DNA of 64,000 bases from Salibacter halophilus (GCF_008806325.1 NZ_WACR01000012.1:39893-103892); one strand, 5' to 3'; shown: positions 38,000 to 48,094, counted from the first letter of the stretch. Numbers and translations are program-made. The notes: generated by a model from the letters alone, not told the origin.

Positions 38000-39445
38000 T
38001 TGCAGCAAAAGTTTTTGAGAAATCTGGCTTTTTTGCTCGGCCTAAACCTATTGGTTAAACCCTTTTGGATTTTAGGCATCACCGTTATGGTGCAAAATGC
38101 CGTGGGTCCAACCGAGTTTGGAACATATTTCTCCTTGCTCAATTTTGGGTATTTGTTTTTCATCATTCTAGATGCCGGACTCAACAACTACACGAATAAG
38201 CAAGTAGCACAGGACAACTACTTTGTCAAAAATCATTTCGTGACAATATCTGGCGTCAAGCTGCTTTTAGGCATCATCTATCTAGCAGTTCTTATGATCT
38301 TAGGTATTTGGGTGATGAAATATCCATCACACTATCTCGACTTATTGTGGATCATAGCCCTCAACCTTTTTCTTTCTTCAGCTCTCATGTTTTTGCGATC
38401 AAATTTAGCCGGCCTCCACCTTTTCAAGTGGGATAGCGTAGCTTCTGTTTTAGATCGCATATTGATGATCGTGATTTGTGGAGCCCTTTTATGGTCAGAA
38501 CCGAATGAAGCAGGATTTTCCATTTTCCATTTTGCCTGGGCACAAACAATAGCTTACGCTTTAACCATCGTTTATGCGGTCATGGTGATGGCGGGAAAAA
38601 CCGTAAAAATTAAATGGACGATAAAAAAAGGATTGCTCAAAAAGGTCGTGAGACAAAGCTACCCTTTTGCGCTTTTGACATTACTCATGTCATTCTACAC
38701 GCGCATCGACTCGGTGATGATTGAGCGGCTTTTACCCAACGGAACTACTGAAGCCGGAATTTACGCTCAGGGATACAAAGTGTATGAAGCAGCTAATATG
38801 TTCGCCTTTTTGTTTGCCACACTACTGTTACCGGTTTTCTCAAAACTCATCGCGAACAGAGAGTCTGTTAGACCAATTGTCGATTGGACGGTAAGACTTT
38901 TGCTAATTCCGGCTGTGATAATTTCTATTTGGTCCTGGTTTTATGGAGGTGAATTAATTGATTTGCTCTACAAAGCAGAATTGGAAAAAACAGCTTCTAT
39001 TTTCCCGGTTTTGATGATCGCTTTTATTGCGATGGCTGCTAACTACATATACGGAACCTTACTTACAGCCCAGGGCAAAATGAAATTGTTGAACCTTTTA
39101 TCCCTGGCAGGAATAGTGGTTAATGTTATCCTCAATTGGTTCTTGATTCACAGTTATGGAGCTCTCGGTGCCGCCTGGGCTACAGCATTCACTCAAAGCG
39201 GTGTGGCTATTTCGCAATTCGTTGCAGCTAACAAATTCAATGACCTTAGAATTCATAAAAAGGATCTATTGAAATCACTCGGGCTAATTATATTCATGGC
39301 GGGACTCATTTATCTTGAAAAGCAAACTCAAATCCCGAAATATGCTGGTGTTTTCGCTATACCGGTTCTGACCATTACAGGCGCGTTCCTTTTAAAGCTC
39401 ATCAGATTAAAAGATTTGTTTAATTTGCTAAAATATAGGGCCTGA
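38000..39445 (+). CDS. Polysaccharide flippase (Wzx/MATE-like)
   Basis: A 481-residue protein with about 12-14 membrane helices of the oligosaccharide flippase superfamily (VMVQNAVGPTEFGTYFSLLNF; YPFALLTLLMSFYTRIDSVMIERLL). It would move lipid-linked repeat units across the inner membrane. Start is TTG at 38000, one base after the FkbM stop. Two motif copies are inside it (38493-38502, 39364-39373). Confidence 0.88.
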   Translation: MQQKFLRNLAFLLGLNLLVKPFWILGITVMVQNAVGPTEFGTYFSLLNFGYLFFIILDAGLNNYTNKQVAQDNYFVKNHFVTISGVKLLLGIIYLAVLMILGIWVMKYPSHYLDLLWIIALNLFLSSALMFLRSNLAGLHLFKWDSVASVLDRILMIVICGALLWSEPNEAGFSIFHFAWAQTIAYALTIVYAVMVMAGKTVKIKWTIKKGLLKKVVRQSYPFALLTLLMSFYTRIDSVMIERLLPNGTTEAGIYAQGYKVYEAANMFAFLFATLLLPVFSKLIANRESVRPIVDWTVRLLLIPAVIISIWSWFYGGELIDLLYKAELEKTASIFPVLMIAFIAMAANYIYGTLLTAQGKMKLLNLLSLAGIVVNVILNWFLIHSYGALGAAWATAFTQSGVAISQFVAANKFNDLRIHKKDLLKSLGLIIFMAGLIYLEKQTQIPKYAGVFAIPVLTITGAFLLKLIRLKDLFNLLKYRA

Positions 39446-39537
39446 CCTACCGTTGTTTTACTCAATTATCATCGAGTTTGCAGACTAATTCACACTAGTT
39501 ATAGAGGTGTGATGAAAGTTTGTTTATGTTCGTTTCA

Positions 39538-39545
39538 TATTTTTG
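39538..39545 (+). promoter_or_regulatory. Promoter -7 element of the chain-length gene
   Basis: TATTTTTG, a full TAnnTTTG match, 21 nt before the ATG. A TTTG at 39519-39522 gives only a 15-nt spacer, shorter than usual. Confidence 0.5.
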
Positions 39546-39566
39546 GCGCTTTAAAATCAATATTTC

Positions 39567-40592
39567 ATGACTGATCAAACCCAGAACAAAGCAGAATTCG
39601 ACTCGAGTAACCTGATCGTATTCCTGCTCAGATACCGCAAACCCTTAATCATTGTTTCTGTTTTAGCTGCAATTGTCAGTTCAGTTGTTTCACTTTTGAT
39701 TGAAGAAAAGTACAACTCAAGCGTGATCTTTTTCCCTGCACAAAACAGTTCACTCTCAAAAGCCGTGATGACTGAAGATGCCCAGGGGAAAAATGACATC
39801 TCAACTTTTGGTGAAGAAGAACAGGCAGAGGCAATGCTTCAGATTTTGAACTCTGACAAGATCAAGTGGAAGATTTGGGGGAAATACAATTTGATGGAGC
39901 ACTATGAAATTGACCCTGAAGCTGAATATGCCAAAACGCGTCTAGGACAAGAATGGGAAAGTAATGTCAACTTCAAGCGAACTGAGTTTAATTCTATCAG
40001 GATAGACGTATTGGATAAAGATCCGCAAATGGCTGCCAATATTGCCAATGACATTGCATCACTTGTCGATTCTACAAAAAACGAAATGCTCCGTGAGCGT
40101 GCAAGAGATGCGCTTGTTGTAATTGAACAGGAATACAAAGACCTGAGTAATTACATGCAAACGCTCGATGACTCTCTCACTATTCTGAGGAATAAAGGAG
40201 TTCACGAATATGAAAAACAAATTGAGCAGTTGACGAAAGTTTATTACGAAGCGATTTCTAACAATAACCAACGTGCTATCAGAACACTTGAAGCAAAATT
40301 GGACACACTCGCAAAATATGGATCGGCTTACAAGTCGATGACTGAGAACCTCGAGTTTTTGAGAGAGCGTTTTGTGCTGATCCAGGGTAAATACGAAGAG
40401 GTTAAAGTAGATGCCAATCAAAGTGTTTCGCACAAATTCGTTGTGAACCGAGCTGTTCCGCAAGAGAAAAAGGCATATCCTGTTAGGTGGTTGATCGTAG
40501 TTGTATCGACACTTTCTGCATTTCTTTTGACAATTCTGGTAATTATCGGTTATGAGAACTTCCGCAGGTTGAGATCTTCCGAAAAAAAGTAG
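39567..40592 (+). CDS. Wzz-like polysaccharide chain-length determinant
   Basis: A 341-residue co-polymerase with a helix near the N-terminus (LIIVSVLAAIVSSVVSLLI), a periplasmic coiled-coil region, and a C-terminal helix preceded by the typical Pro-rich segment (RAVPQEKKAYPVRWLIVVVST). It would set polymer length with the ligase/polymerase encoded three bases downstream. No tyrosine-kinase domain is present. Confidence 0.85.
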   Translation: MTDQTQNKAEFDSSNLIVFLLRYRKPLIIVSVLAAIVSSVVSLLIEEKYNSSVIFFPAQNSSLSKAVMTEDAQGKNDISTFGEEEQAEAMLQILNSDKIKWKIWGKYNLMEHYEIDPEAEYAKTRLGQEWESNVNFKRTEFNSIRIDVLDKDPQMAANIANDIASLVDSTKNEMLRERARDALVVIEQEYKDLSNYMQTLDDSLTILRNKGVHEYEKQIEQLTKVYYEAISNNNQRAIRTLEAKLDTLAKYGSAYKSMTENLEFLRERFVLIQGKYEEVKVDANQSVSHKFVVNRAVPQEKKAYPVRWLIVVVSTLSAFLLTILVIIGYENFRRLRSSEKK

Positions 40593-40595
40593 TTT

Positions 40596-42035
40596 GTGCT
40601 GGATAGCTTAAAACAAAAATGGGTTTACGGATCTGGGTTGGCTTTCATCGGATTGGCAGCTCTGTTTCTCTACTTTGAGGTACTTTGGTTTCTCGCTTTA
40701 CCCGTTGCTCTGGTAATTGTATACCTCGCCCTGTTCAGGCTACACTGGTTGATGTTGTTGATTGTTTTTGTTACGCCAATTTCAATCACAATTGATAACG
40801 TTGGTGGCGGTTTTGGACTCACTCTGCCTACTGATCCACTCATGTTCGGAGCCATGCTCGTTTTCCTTTTCAAGGTTTTTTACGATCATCGGTACGACAT
40901 GAGAATAGTCAGGCATCCTATTAGTATTGCGATTTTCATCAATCTCATTTGGATGTTTTTGACATCAATCACCAGTGAGTTACCACTTGTTTCTTTCAAG
41001 TTTTTGATCTCAAGATTGTGGTTTGTTGTGACATTTTACTTTATCGCTGTACAGATGTTTCGATACAGAGATCTGTTGATTAAGTATTTTTGGATGTACA
41101 TCATCCCGATGACGTTTGTCATCATTTACACGATGTCCCGCCAATATGTTAGAGCTTTTGATGAAAAAGCAGCCCACTGGGTAATGTCTCCATTTTTTAA
41201 TGATCACACGAGTTATGGTGCTTTGATCGCGATGTTTATTCCGCTCTTGTTCAATTTTATGTTTGATGAAAAATTTAAAATTGACGCAAAAATTGTTTCT
41301 GGATTTTTCTTTTTCATCTTTTTGATTGGATTGATCATGAGCTATACCAGGGCTGCCTGGGTAAGCGTTGTGGCTGCAATATTCCTTGCCATTTTCATCA
41401 AACTACGCATTCGCTGGTGGGTTCTGTCGCTATTAGGTGTCACACTTGTAGCGCTGTTCTTTTCTTTTCAATCTACAATTCTTCAGGAACTCGAACAGAA
41501 TAGGCAGGACTCATCAGGTAATTTAGCAGAGCACGTACAATCGATTACAAATGTTGCAACTGATGCTTCAAATTTGGAACGAATCAACAGGTGGAAATCA
41601 GCTTTTAGGATGTTTGCTGAAGACCCTGTTATGGGTAAGGGCCCCGGAACGTATGCATTTTTATACGCTCCTTATCAGCACTCTTCGGATCTGACCATTA
41701 TTTCAACAAACTTTGGCGACCTGGGAACTGCTCATAGCGAGTATTTTGGACCATTAGCTGAACAGGGCGTAATGGGAATGTTGACTTTTTTACTGATCGT
41801 TTTCATGCTTTATCACACAGGAATACCTCTGTATTACAAGCTTAAACACAAACGCGACAGAGCTATTTTGATGTCTGTTATTCTTGGCCTCACAACTTAT
41901 TTGACTCATGGAATCCTCAACAACTTCCTCGATACAGACAAAGCGAGTGTCCCGTTTTGGGGCTTTTTGGCTGTAATTGTGGTGATGGACCTTTACTGTG
42001 AGAAGAATGAGCCAGAGACAGAAAAGACCAACTAA
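40596..42035 (+). CDS. O-antigen ligase/polymerase family membrane protein
   Basis: A 479-residue protein with 11-12 membrane helices and the Wzy_C domain (YTRAAWVSVVAAIFLAIF; a large periplasmic loop; GPGTYAFLYAPY; LGTAHSEYFGPLAEQGVMG). Members polymerise surface polysaccharide or ligate it to lipid A; these cannot be told apart here. GTG start three bases after the Wzz stop. The dispersed motif at 41687-41696 encodes D-L-T. Confidence 0.85.
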   Translation: MLDSLKQKWVYGSGLAFIGLAALFLYFEVLWFLALPVALVIVYLALFRLHWLMLLIVFVTPISITIDNVGGGFGLTLPTDPLMFGAMLVFLFKVFYDHRYDMRIVRHPISIAIFINLIWMFLTSITSELPLVSFKFLISRLWFVVTFYFIAVQMFRYRDLLIKYFWMYIIPMTFVIIYTMSRQYVRAFDEKAAHWVMSPFFNDHTSYGALIAMFIPLLFNFMFDEKFKIDAKIVSGFFFFIFLIGLIMSYTRAAWVSVVAAIFLAIFIKLRIRWWVLSLLGVTLVALFFSFQSTILQELEQNRQDSSGNLAEHVQSITNVATDASNLERINRWKSAFRMFAEDPVMGKGPGTYAFLYAPYQHSSDLTIISTNFGDLGTAHSEYFGPLAEQGVMGMLTFLLIVFMLYHTGIPLYYKLKHKRDRAILMSVILGLTTYLTHGILNNFLDTDKASVPFWGFLAVIVVMDLYCEKNEPETEKTN

Positions 42036-42057
42036 TAAACTGAGAAACCTTTGGAAA

Positions 42058-42085
42058 TAAAAAAGGCCGGTCGATAGACCAGCCT
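42058..42085 (-). terminator. Intrinsic terminator of the initiator tRNA
   Basis: On the minus strand AGGCTGGTC (42085-42077), loop TATC and GACCGGCCT (42072-42064) form a nine-pair stem with one G-T pair, followed by a T-run (42063-42058). Confidence 0.85.
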
Positions 42086-42092
42086 AAATAAG

Positions 42093-42165
<73 letters not shown>

Positions 42166-42206
42166 ATATATCTTTAACCTAAATCGGTTTATTTTTCAGA
42201 ACGCTT

Positions 42207-42226
42207 GCTATCCTTTTCGATAGCGG
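42207..42226 (-). other. Stem-loop in the tRNA-fMet 5' leader
   Basis: GCTATC-GAAAAG-GATAGC on the minus strand forms a six-pair stem between the predicted tRNA promoter and the mature 5' end. It may affect leader processing; no known family is recognised. Confidence 0.4.
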
Positions 42227-42230
42227 AGTG

Positions 42231-42263
42231 CAAATGTAATAAAAGATTTCGTTTCTTTGCAAA
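42231..42263 (-). promoter_or_regulatory. Promoter of tRNA-fMet
   Basis: On the minus strand TTTG (42263-42260), 21 nt, TACATTTG (42238-42231): a full Bacteroidota promoter. It overlaps the era -7-like element TTTCTTTG (42252-42259, plus), so polymerase binding for the two would compete. Confidence 0.7.
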
Positions 42264-42286
42264 AGAAATCTAAAATTAAAATCACA

Positions 42287-43165
42287 TTGCACAAATCGGG
42301 ATTCGTAAACATCATCGGTAGTCCGAATGTAGGAAAATCCACGTTGATGAATAAGTTGGTAGGTGAAAGGCTGTCCATCATTACTTCAAAAGCTCAAACT
42401 ACGCGCCATCGCATAATGGGAATTGTGAATGGTGAGGATTTTCAAATCGTCTATTCAGACACACCAGGAATTGTAAATCCTGCATACAAGTTACACGAGT
42501 CGATGTTGAATTACGTGTACAATGCATTACAGGATGCTGATGTGCTTCTCGTTGTTGTGGAGATTGGTGAAAAAGGATTTAAAAATCCTGATTTGATCAA
42601 ACGAATAAATGAAGCTTCACTCCCAACTCTCGTGTTGGTCAACAAGATTGATCTATCGAGCCAGGAGGAGCTCGAAGAAAAGGTGGAGTTTTGGAATAAG
42701 GAATTCCCACAGGCTGAGATATTACCAATTTCAGCACTTCATAACCTGAATGTCGATTTGGTTCTGAAAAAGATCACTGAACTTTTACCAGAGTCACCTC
42801 CATACTTCCCAAAAGATCAGCTCACTGATAAACCGATGCGCTTTTTCGTATCTGAAATTATTCGCGAAAAACTACTCCTCCATTACAAAAAGGAAATTCC
42901 GTACGCAGCAGAAGTAGTCGTAGAATCATACAAGGAGGAAAAAGATATCGTCAGAACCAGAGCTGAGATTTACGTGGAAAGAGATTCTCAAAAAGGTATT
43001 CTCATCGGTAAAGGCGGAAAAGCGCTCAAACAAGTTGGGATAGATGCTCGTAAAGATATTGAAGCATTTGTAGGAAAGCAGGTTTTTTTAGACCTGTACG
43101 TTAAAGTAGATAAAAACTGGAGAAGCAACGCAAATAAGCTAAAACGCTTCGGATACATTCAATAA
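42287..43165 (+). CDS. era: GTPase Era
   Basis: An essential GTPase that binds 16S rRNA during 30S assembly. G1 GSPNVGKST, G2/G3 TTRHR and DTPG, G4 NKID, then a C-terminal KH domain (EIYVERDSQKGILIGKGGKALK). No ATG exists before the G1 motif. I choose TTG at 42287 (MHKSGFVNI, the usual Era N-terminus, 292 aa) over TTG at 42257, because the latter lies inside a -7-like box. Followed three bases later by der, so the two are co-transcribed. Confidence 0.94.
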   Translation: MHKSGFVNIIGSPNVGKSTLMNKLVGERLSIITSKAQTTRHRIMGIVNGEDFQIVYSDTPGIVNPAYKLHESMLNYVYNALQDADVLLVVVEIGEKGFKNPDLIKRINEASLPTLVLVNKIDLSSQEELEEKVEFWNKEFPQAEILPISALHNLNVDLVLKKITELLPESPPYFPKDQLTDKPMRFFVSEIIREKLLLHYKKEIPYAAEVVVESYKEEKDIVRTRAEIYVERDSQKGILIGKGGKALKQVGIDARKDIEAFVGKQVFLDLYVKVDKNWRSNANKLKRFGYIQ

Positions 43166-43168
43166 GAT

Positions 43169-44482
43169 ATGTCAAACATGGTAGCCATCGTTGGGAGACC
43201 CAACGTAGGAAAATCAACATTTTTCAACCGTTTAGTTGGCACGCGTGATGCCATCGTAGATGAATTTAGCGGAGTTACGCGTGATCGTCATTACGGTAAA
43301 ACAGAATGGATTGGAAAAGAATTCAGCATCATTGATACAGGCGGCTATGTCACCGGAAGTGACGATGTATTTGAGGATGAAATTCGCAAGCAGGTACAAT
43401 TGGCCGTTGAGGAAGCTGATGTGATTATGTTCGTTGTCGATACAATGACAGGAATCACCGATATGGATAATGATGTGGCCAACCTACTAAGAAAGCAAGA
43501 TCGACCTGTTTTTGTAGTAGCCAACAAGGCTGATACAAACGAACGTAAAATGGACGCATCAGAGTTCTACGCTATGGGACTTGGTGAACCTTATCCTATT
43601 TCAGCTATGAATGGTAGCGGTACAGGTGATCTTTTAGATGAAGTAGTTGCAAAATTCCCAAAGCCACAGTCAGATCCGGACGAAGAAGCCGAGGAATTAC
43701 CGCGCATATCAGTTGTGGGTAGACCAAATGCTGGTAAGTCATCTTTTATTAACGCACTCACAGGATCTGACCGAAATATTGTGACTCCAGTTTCAGGTAC
43801 AACAAGAGACTCGATAGATACACATTACAAAGCCTATGGATTTGATTTTACGCTGGTAGATACAGCCGGACTCAGAAAAAAGTCTAAGGTCCATGATGAC
43901 CTAGAGTTTTACTCTGTCATGCGTTCTATTAGATCGATAGAAAGCTCAGATGTTTGTATTTTGATGATAGATGCTGAAGAAGGTTTTCACTCACAGGATC
44001 TAAATATTTTTAGTCTTATTGCTAAAAACAACAAAGCTGTTGTAATACTTGTAAATAAATGGGATTTGATCGAAAAAGATCATCAAACAGCTAAGAAATT
44101 TGAGAAGCTTATAAGATCGAGAATTAATCCGTTTGATGATGTTGAAATTATTTTCACATCTGTATTGACCAAGCAGAGAATTCACAAATCACTTGATGCG
44201 GCTATCAGAGCTTACGAGAATCGTAAACGAAGGATTAAAACTTCACCTCTTAATGATTATTTCCAGACTGTAATCGCTAAACAACCACCACCGGCATTAA
44301 AGGGGAAATATATAAAGATAAAGTACGTGACACAGCTCCCTACGAAGTTTCCGTCATTTGCCTTTTTTGCGAATCTTCCTCAATATGTAAAAGAACCGTA
44401 CAAACGTTTTCTCGAAAACAAGTTAAGGGACCAGTTTGATTTTACCGGGACACCGGTTAGAATATTCATGAGAAAAAAATAA
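43169..44482 (+). CDS. der: GTPase Der/EngA
   Basis: A ribosome-assembly GTPase with two tandem G domains: the first has [13 protein letters not shown] and NKAD; the second [13 protein letters not shown] and NKWD. A C-terminal KH-like domain follows (437 aa, normal length). The dispersed motif (43763-43772) encodes G-S-D-R in the second G domain. Downstream is a bidirectional terminator shared with the gld operon. Confidence 0.97.
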   Translation: MSNMVAIVGRPNVGKSTFFNRLVGTRDAIVDEFSGVTRDRHYGKTEWIGKEFSIIDTGGYVTGSDDVFEDEIRKQVQLAVEEADVIMFVVDTMTGITDMDNDVANLLRKQDRPVFVVANKADTNERKMDASEFYAMGLGEPYPISAMNGSGTGDLLDEVVAKFPKPQSDPDEEAEELPRISVVGRPNAGKSSFINALTGSDRNIVTPVSGTTRDSIDTHYKAYGFDFTLVDTAGLRKKSKVHDDLEFYSVMRSIRSIESSDVCILMIDAEEGFHSQDLNIFSLIAKNNKAVVILVNKWDLIEKDHQTAKKFEKLIRSRINPFDDVEIIFTSVLTKQRIHKSLDAAIRAYENRKRRIKTSPLNDYFQTVIAKQPPPALKGKYIKIKYVTQLPTKFPSFAFFANLPQYVKEPYKRFLENKLRDQFDFTGTPVRIFMRKK

Positions 44483-44506
44483 TATCTTTTCTAAATAATA
44501 GGGCAA

Positions 44507-44536
44507 TAAAAAAGGCTACCAGGTAGCCTTTTTTAG
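44507..44536. terminator. Bidirectional terminator between der and gldN
   Basis: AAAAAAGGCTA-CCAGG-TAGCCTTTTTT: a GC core of five pairs (GGCTA/TAGCC) extended by A-T pairs on both sides, so each strand ends in a T-run. It serves the convergent der and gld transcripts. Confidence 0.9.
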
Positions 44537-44556
44537 ATATCGTAAAGTTCCAACTA

Positions 44557-45426
44557 TTAGAAACTCCAAAGATCGTGTTCAAATCTGAAGATCTTATCTT
44601 CTATTTTCTCAGCTTCAAGTAAAGCATCTAGAGGTGAGAGATATTGTTCAAGGCTTCTATCGTAAACATTACTCTCTTTCACAATCTTAGAAGAAAACAT
44701 TCTCTTCATAAAAATGTCATCATAAGTAAGCCTGTGTACATCATTATGACGGTTATACACCTCTGCTTGCGCTAAAACTCTTCTCGCTTCTGGAAAATAA
44801 ACCCAAAAACCTTCCTGTACGTTAACCAGTTCTCCGTTCGAGTTATAAGCAGGAACCATTGGAGCAATTCCTAATATTCTAAATTCAAGTACAGATCTTT
44901 GTTTATCAAAAAAAACTTCTTCTTTAATCTTAAAACGCTTTATTTGATTATACTCTATATCAGTATATACTGTAGAGTCCATCGGTTGACCTGTATTTGG
45001 ATCTGTAATAGAAATTGTTGAAGAGTAAGAAAGAACATCTTCTTTAATCTCTTCAGGAGTCATGGGAATTGTAAACATATCATTCGGATTACCACTTTCA
45101 TCTTCAGCAGCATAAGCTGTTATGTTACCAGATTCAGTAATAGCCTCCATTAATATGGTGATAAAGTTTTTTCTTCCCTGAGCAGGATCTTTTGGGTAAT
45201 AGAAAACCTGGTTCATTTTTTCTTCCATGTCAACCATTCTCCAAACACGTTTCAACCACATGAGATCGGCCTCACGAAGATGGACGTAAGGTATTGGTTC
45301 ACGATTGGCATTGTGCATAGATTTGGAGTAAACCCCATCTAATGGAGACTCTCCTGGATCTAACACCTGACTAAACCCAGTTAGAGATATAGCCAATAAA
45401 GAAAGAAGTGAAACAACGGTTTTCAT
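44557..45426 (-). CDS. gldN: Type IX secretion protein GldN/PorN
   Basis: A 289-residue periplasmic protein with a signal peptide (ends LTGFSQ). PorN/GldN binds GldK/PorK to form the ring under the outer membrane in type IX secretion. The sequence (LREADLMWLKRVWRMVDMEEKMNQ; YPKDPAQGRKNF) and its place as the last gene of gldKLMN support the call. It is eight bases downstream of gldM. Confidence 0.93.
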   Translation of the reverse strand: MKTVVSLLSLLAISLTGFSQVLDPGESPLDGVYSKSMHNANREPIPYVHLREADLMWLKRVWRMVDMEEKMNQVFYYPKDPAQGRKNFITILMEAITESGNITAYAAEDESGNPNDMFTIPMTPEEIKEDVLSYSSTISITDPNTGQPMDSTVYTDIEYNQIKRFKIKEEVFFDKQRSVLEFRILGIAPMVPAYNSNGELVNVQEGFWVYFPEARRVLAQAEVYNRHNDVHRLTYDDIFMKRMFSSKIVKESNVYDRSLEQYLSPLDALLEAEKIEDKIFRFEHDLWSF

Positions 45427-45434
45427 AACTACTC

Positions 45435-47129
45435 CTATTTAACGTCAATAATGATATTACCTATATTTTTTCTTTGACCATCTGGACCAACTGCCCAAAT
45501 ATTTTCAAAGGTAACACGGTCTCCACGACCTAAGCCATCTAATAAAGCTCTTTGTGCAGGTGTGATACTAGCACTGTTAGACTCTTTAGAAACATATCGT
45601 CCTGCTTTAAGAGTACTAACTGTAAATTCAACAACGTTGTATTTCACACCTTCAAAGTCAAAATCTTTAAGAACAGCATTTACTTTATTTCCTACTTTGA
45701 GCGCTCCTCCAGGTAGTGATCCTTTACCTGTTTGTCCTGCAAAGTAAGGCTCAGGTTTAGGTATGTTCTTAACTCTAAATGTAAACGGTTGTCCCATTGA
45801 TTTAGTACCTCCGTCTTCAGTTTGAACTTGTACAGTTACTTTAACTTCCTGCCCATTCCCTGGTTTAACTTCATACTGTCCAGGTCCAACTTGTTTCATC
45901 TGAGCATTAGAAGCGCTTGCTTTAATCTTTTGAGCACTAAACCCAGCAACAGACACATCAATTGGATTCCAAAGACCTCGATAAACAACATTCATCTTAA
46001 CAGGAGATACAACTGTTGATGGCTTTGCTGCAATGAATTTATGCTTGAATGGATAAGGAACGTATTGATCAGTTCCTGGTTTTCTAATTTTAATAAATCC
46101 GCCCCATTCAACTTCTCCTGCAGTAGTTGGTTTGTAAGCATATTGTGCCACACCATTTTCAACAGTTACTCTTGATGTGTCTAATGGGTCTAAAATTTTC
46201 CAATCCTCAGGATTAGCACTTGAAGTGTCTATTGATTGTCCAACTTCTAATTTTGGATTATCAGTAGTACTGTAAGCTGCAACAATTACATCAGCTTTAA
46301 ATGAGTCACCTAATGTTACATAATTTGAATTAGGAATTACCTTTACAGCAAGTGTATCGAACTTGAAATCCTCAGCGCTAATTTCACTGAAGAGAAGCTT
46401 CAAGGCATCACTTTCTATTTTTTTAGCTTCTGCCTGATAACGACTCAAGTTTGTGATAACCGCAGAAATTGGAACATGATAAAAGTTAGCAGATTCCCAT
46501 TCCTGAACTTCATCACGAGCAACACGAACTGGATTAAACTCAAATCCCATGTCCCAGTTAGCTTGATGTTTATCTGGAATAGCTGATTTAATGTTAGAGT
46601 TAAACTCTTGCATCTTACTTCTCAACTCTAAAGCTGTGAAAGGACCTTCTTTTGGGTTAGCTGGTTCAGATCCAATCATAATAGAGGTTACAGCATCATA
46701 GCTATCTTTAGCTTCTACATAACGAAGACTCCAAACTGAATCTTTAGGTATTTCATCAGCCGTTCTAGATTCAACATAATTCTGCTTTGCAGTCTCGTTA
46801 TCTTCTGCTCCTGTTTCTGTTTGTGCAATTAAAACCTGTTTAAGATCTCTAAGGTAATTATCTAAATCATCAGAAGCTGATACAACTTTTTCAGCTTTTT
46901 TCAACCATGGCCCAACCTTTTCAGGGTTTATAGAAGCTTGTTTTTGGAACTCAGCCATGGTGCCGGCATTTTGCTCAGCAAGGGCTTCATTTGTTTGTTC
47001 CATAGCATCGTTAATCACGACAAAAGAAAGAAGCACTTCTTTCGAAACGTTCATCGCGAGGAGCGCCATGAGCACGAGATACATCATCCCGATCATCTTC
47101 TGCCTGGGTGTCTCTTTTCCTCCAGCCAT
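45435..47129 (-). CDS. gldM: Type IX secretion motor protein GldM/PorM
   Basis: A 564-residue inner-membrane protein with one N-terminal helix (MIGMMYLVLMALLAMNVSKE) and a long periplasmic region of stacked beta domains (repeated segments VTVENGVAQYAYKPTTAGEVEW, MNVVYRGLWNPIDVSVAGF). With GldL it forms the proton-driven rotary motor that powers secretion and gliding; GldM is the shaft reaching the GldKN ring. It lies 89 bases after gldL, a gap holding a strong stem-loop. Confidence 0.96.
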   Translation of the reverse strand: MAGGKETPRQKMIGMMYLVLMALLAMNVSKEVLLSFVVINDAMEQTNEALAEQNAGTMAEFQKQASINPEKVGPWLKKAEKVVSASDDLDNYLRDLKQVLIAQTETGAEDNETAKQNYVESRTADEIPKDSVWSLRYVEAKDSYDAVTSIMIGSEPANPKEGPFTALELRSKMQEFNSNIKSAIPDKHQANWDMGFEFNPVRVARDEVQEWESANFYHVPISAVITNLSRYQAEAKKIESDALKLLFSEISAEDFKFDTLAVKVIPNSNYVTLGDSFKADVIVAAYSTTDNPKLEVGQSIDTSSANPEDWKILDPLDTSRVTVENGVAQYAYKPTTAGEVEWGGFIKIRKPGTDQYVPYPFKHKFIAAKPSTVVSPVKMNVVYRGLWNPIDVSVAGFSAQKIKASASNAQMKQVGPGQYEVKPGNGQEVKVTVQVQTEDGGTKSMGQPFTFRVKNIPKPEPYFAGQTGKGSLPGGALKVGNKVNAVLKDFDFEGVKYNVVEFTVSTLKAGRYVSKESNSASITPAQRALLDGLGRGDRVTFENIWAVGPDGQRKNIGNIIIDVK

Positions 47130-47150
47130 TTGTTTCCTTTATTTATTATG

Positions 47151-47178
47151 AAAGAGAGACAACCTAGTGTCTCTCTTT
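47151..47178 (-). other. Perfect 11-bp stem-loop between gldL and gldM
   Basis: AAAGAGAGACA and TGTCTCTCTTT are exact complements around a six-base loop. In the gld reading direction the stem ends in TTTC rather than a long T-run, so it is not a full intrinsic terminator. It may attenuate transcription or mark an mRNA processing point between the two motor genes. Confidence 0.55.
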
Positions 47179-47218
47179 TATAAGATTCAACAATTAATAA
47201 TTTAAATCAAGATTCTAT

Positions 47219-48052
47219 TTAGCTCTGTGGCTTCTGGAAATTCATAGCAGATAACATATTTCCATATACTGTATTGAGCGATTCTAAGTTATTAGACAGC
47301 TCAGAAATGTTATCCTTATATCTTCTCGTATCTTCAACAGAATTATTGAGATTAGTAATGAGTTCCTGAATGTTTTCAAACATTTGATTAGAAACCTCAG
47401 CTTGATCTTGAGAGTTTTTCAATTGTAACTCATATACATTATTCAGTGCTGATAGATTATCAGTTACCTTTTTGAGATTTTCAGCATAAGTAGCTCCATC
47501 TTCATTAGAAACAGATAACCCTGTTAATGATTCAGCAGCATGGTGATAAGATTCTGATAATTCTCCTACTCTGTTTGAAGCATCTTTAACATTATCTACA
47601 AAATCGTTTGTAGCTCCAGCAACATCCCCCAAGTTATTCATATTCTTAGCTGTGTCTGCCAGGTTATTCATGCCTTTACCCAAACTTTCAATTAGGTCAG
47701 GTCCTATCTTGGCCTGCTCCAACATGAGATCGAGTTCCTGAGTTGAGGAAACTCCACCTCCGCCACCGCCACCGCGGCCGCCTTGAGCTGGCTCACCATC
47801 ATAATCTTCAGCTAATTCTGGATAAACTTTTGACCAATCTGGTTCTTCATGTAGGGGTTCAAATGCGGAAAATGTAAAAATAAGGGCTTCTGTTCCAAGT
47901 CCAAGGATAAGCATAAGACTAGAACCGGGGTAGTGTTGTAATTTAAAGAGTGCACCAATAATCACGATGGCACCACCAATACCGTATAACTTCGCCATGA
48001 AGTTTTTCCAGCTTTTACTTCCCGGTTTAAAACCTGTTATTTCCTTGCTCAT
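47219..48052 (-). CDS. gldL: Type IX secretion motor protein GldL/PorL
   Basis: A 277-residue inner-membrane protein with two N-terminal helices (residues ~24-42 and ~50-70), the second containing an acidic residue (GLGTEALIFTFSAF) expected to take part in proton flow. After a glycine tract (GGRGGGGGGG, near residue 97) comes a cytoplasmic helical, coiled-coil region to the end. GldL forms a pentamer around two GldM helices in the known motor structure. Start is ATG with no Shine-Dalgarno site. Confidence 0.94.
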   Translation of the reverse strand: MSKEITGFKPGSKSWKNFMAKLYGIGGAIVIIGALFKLQHYPGSSLMLILGLGTEALIFTFSAFEPLHEEPDWSKVYPELAEDYDGEPAQGGRGGGGGGGVSSTQELDLMLEQAKIGPDLIESLGKGMNNLADTAKNMNNLGDVAGATNDFVDNVKDASNRVGELSESYHHAAESLTGLSVSNEDGATYAENLKKVTDNLSALNNVYELQLKNSQDQAEVSNQMFENIQELITNLNNSVEDTRRYKDNISELSNNLESLNTVYGNMLSAMNFQKPQS

Positions 48053-48094
48053 AATTAATCGATTTAGAGTTCAGTTTAACTGCGTTAATAAAAA

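Noticed and set aside
47151..47178. The gldL-gldM hairpin as a full intrinsic terminator
   Set aside because: In the gld direction only three T residues follow the stem, and gldM and gldN clearly need to be expressed with gldKL.
47755..47790. Run of glycine codons in gldL as a sequencing artefact or frameshift
   Set aside because: The frame continues into a normal GldL cytoplasmic helical region; a glycine linker is plausible.
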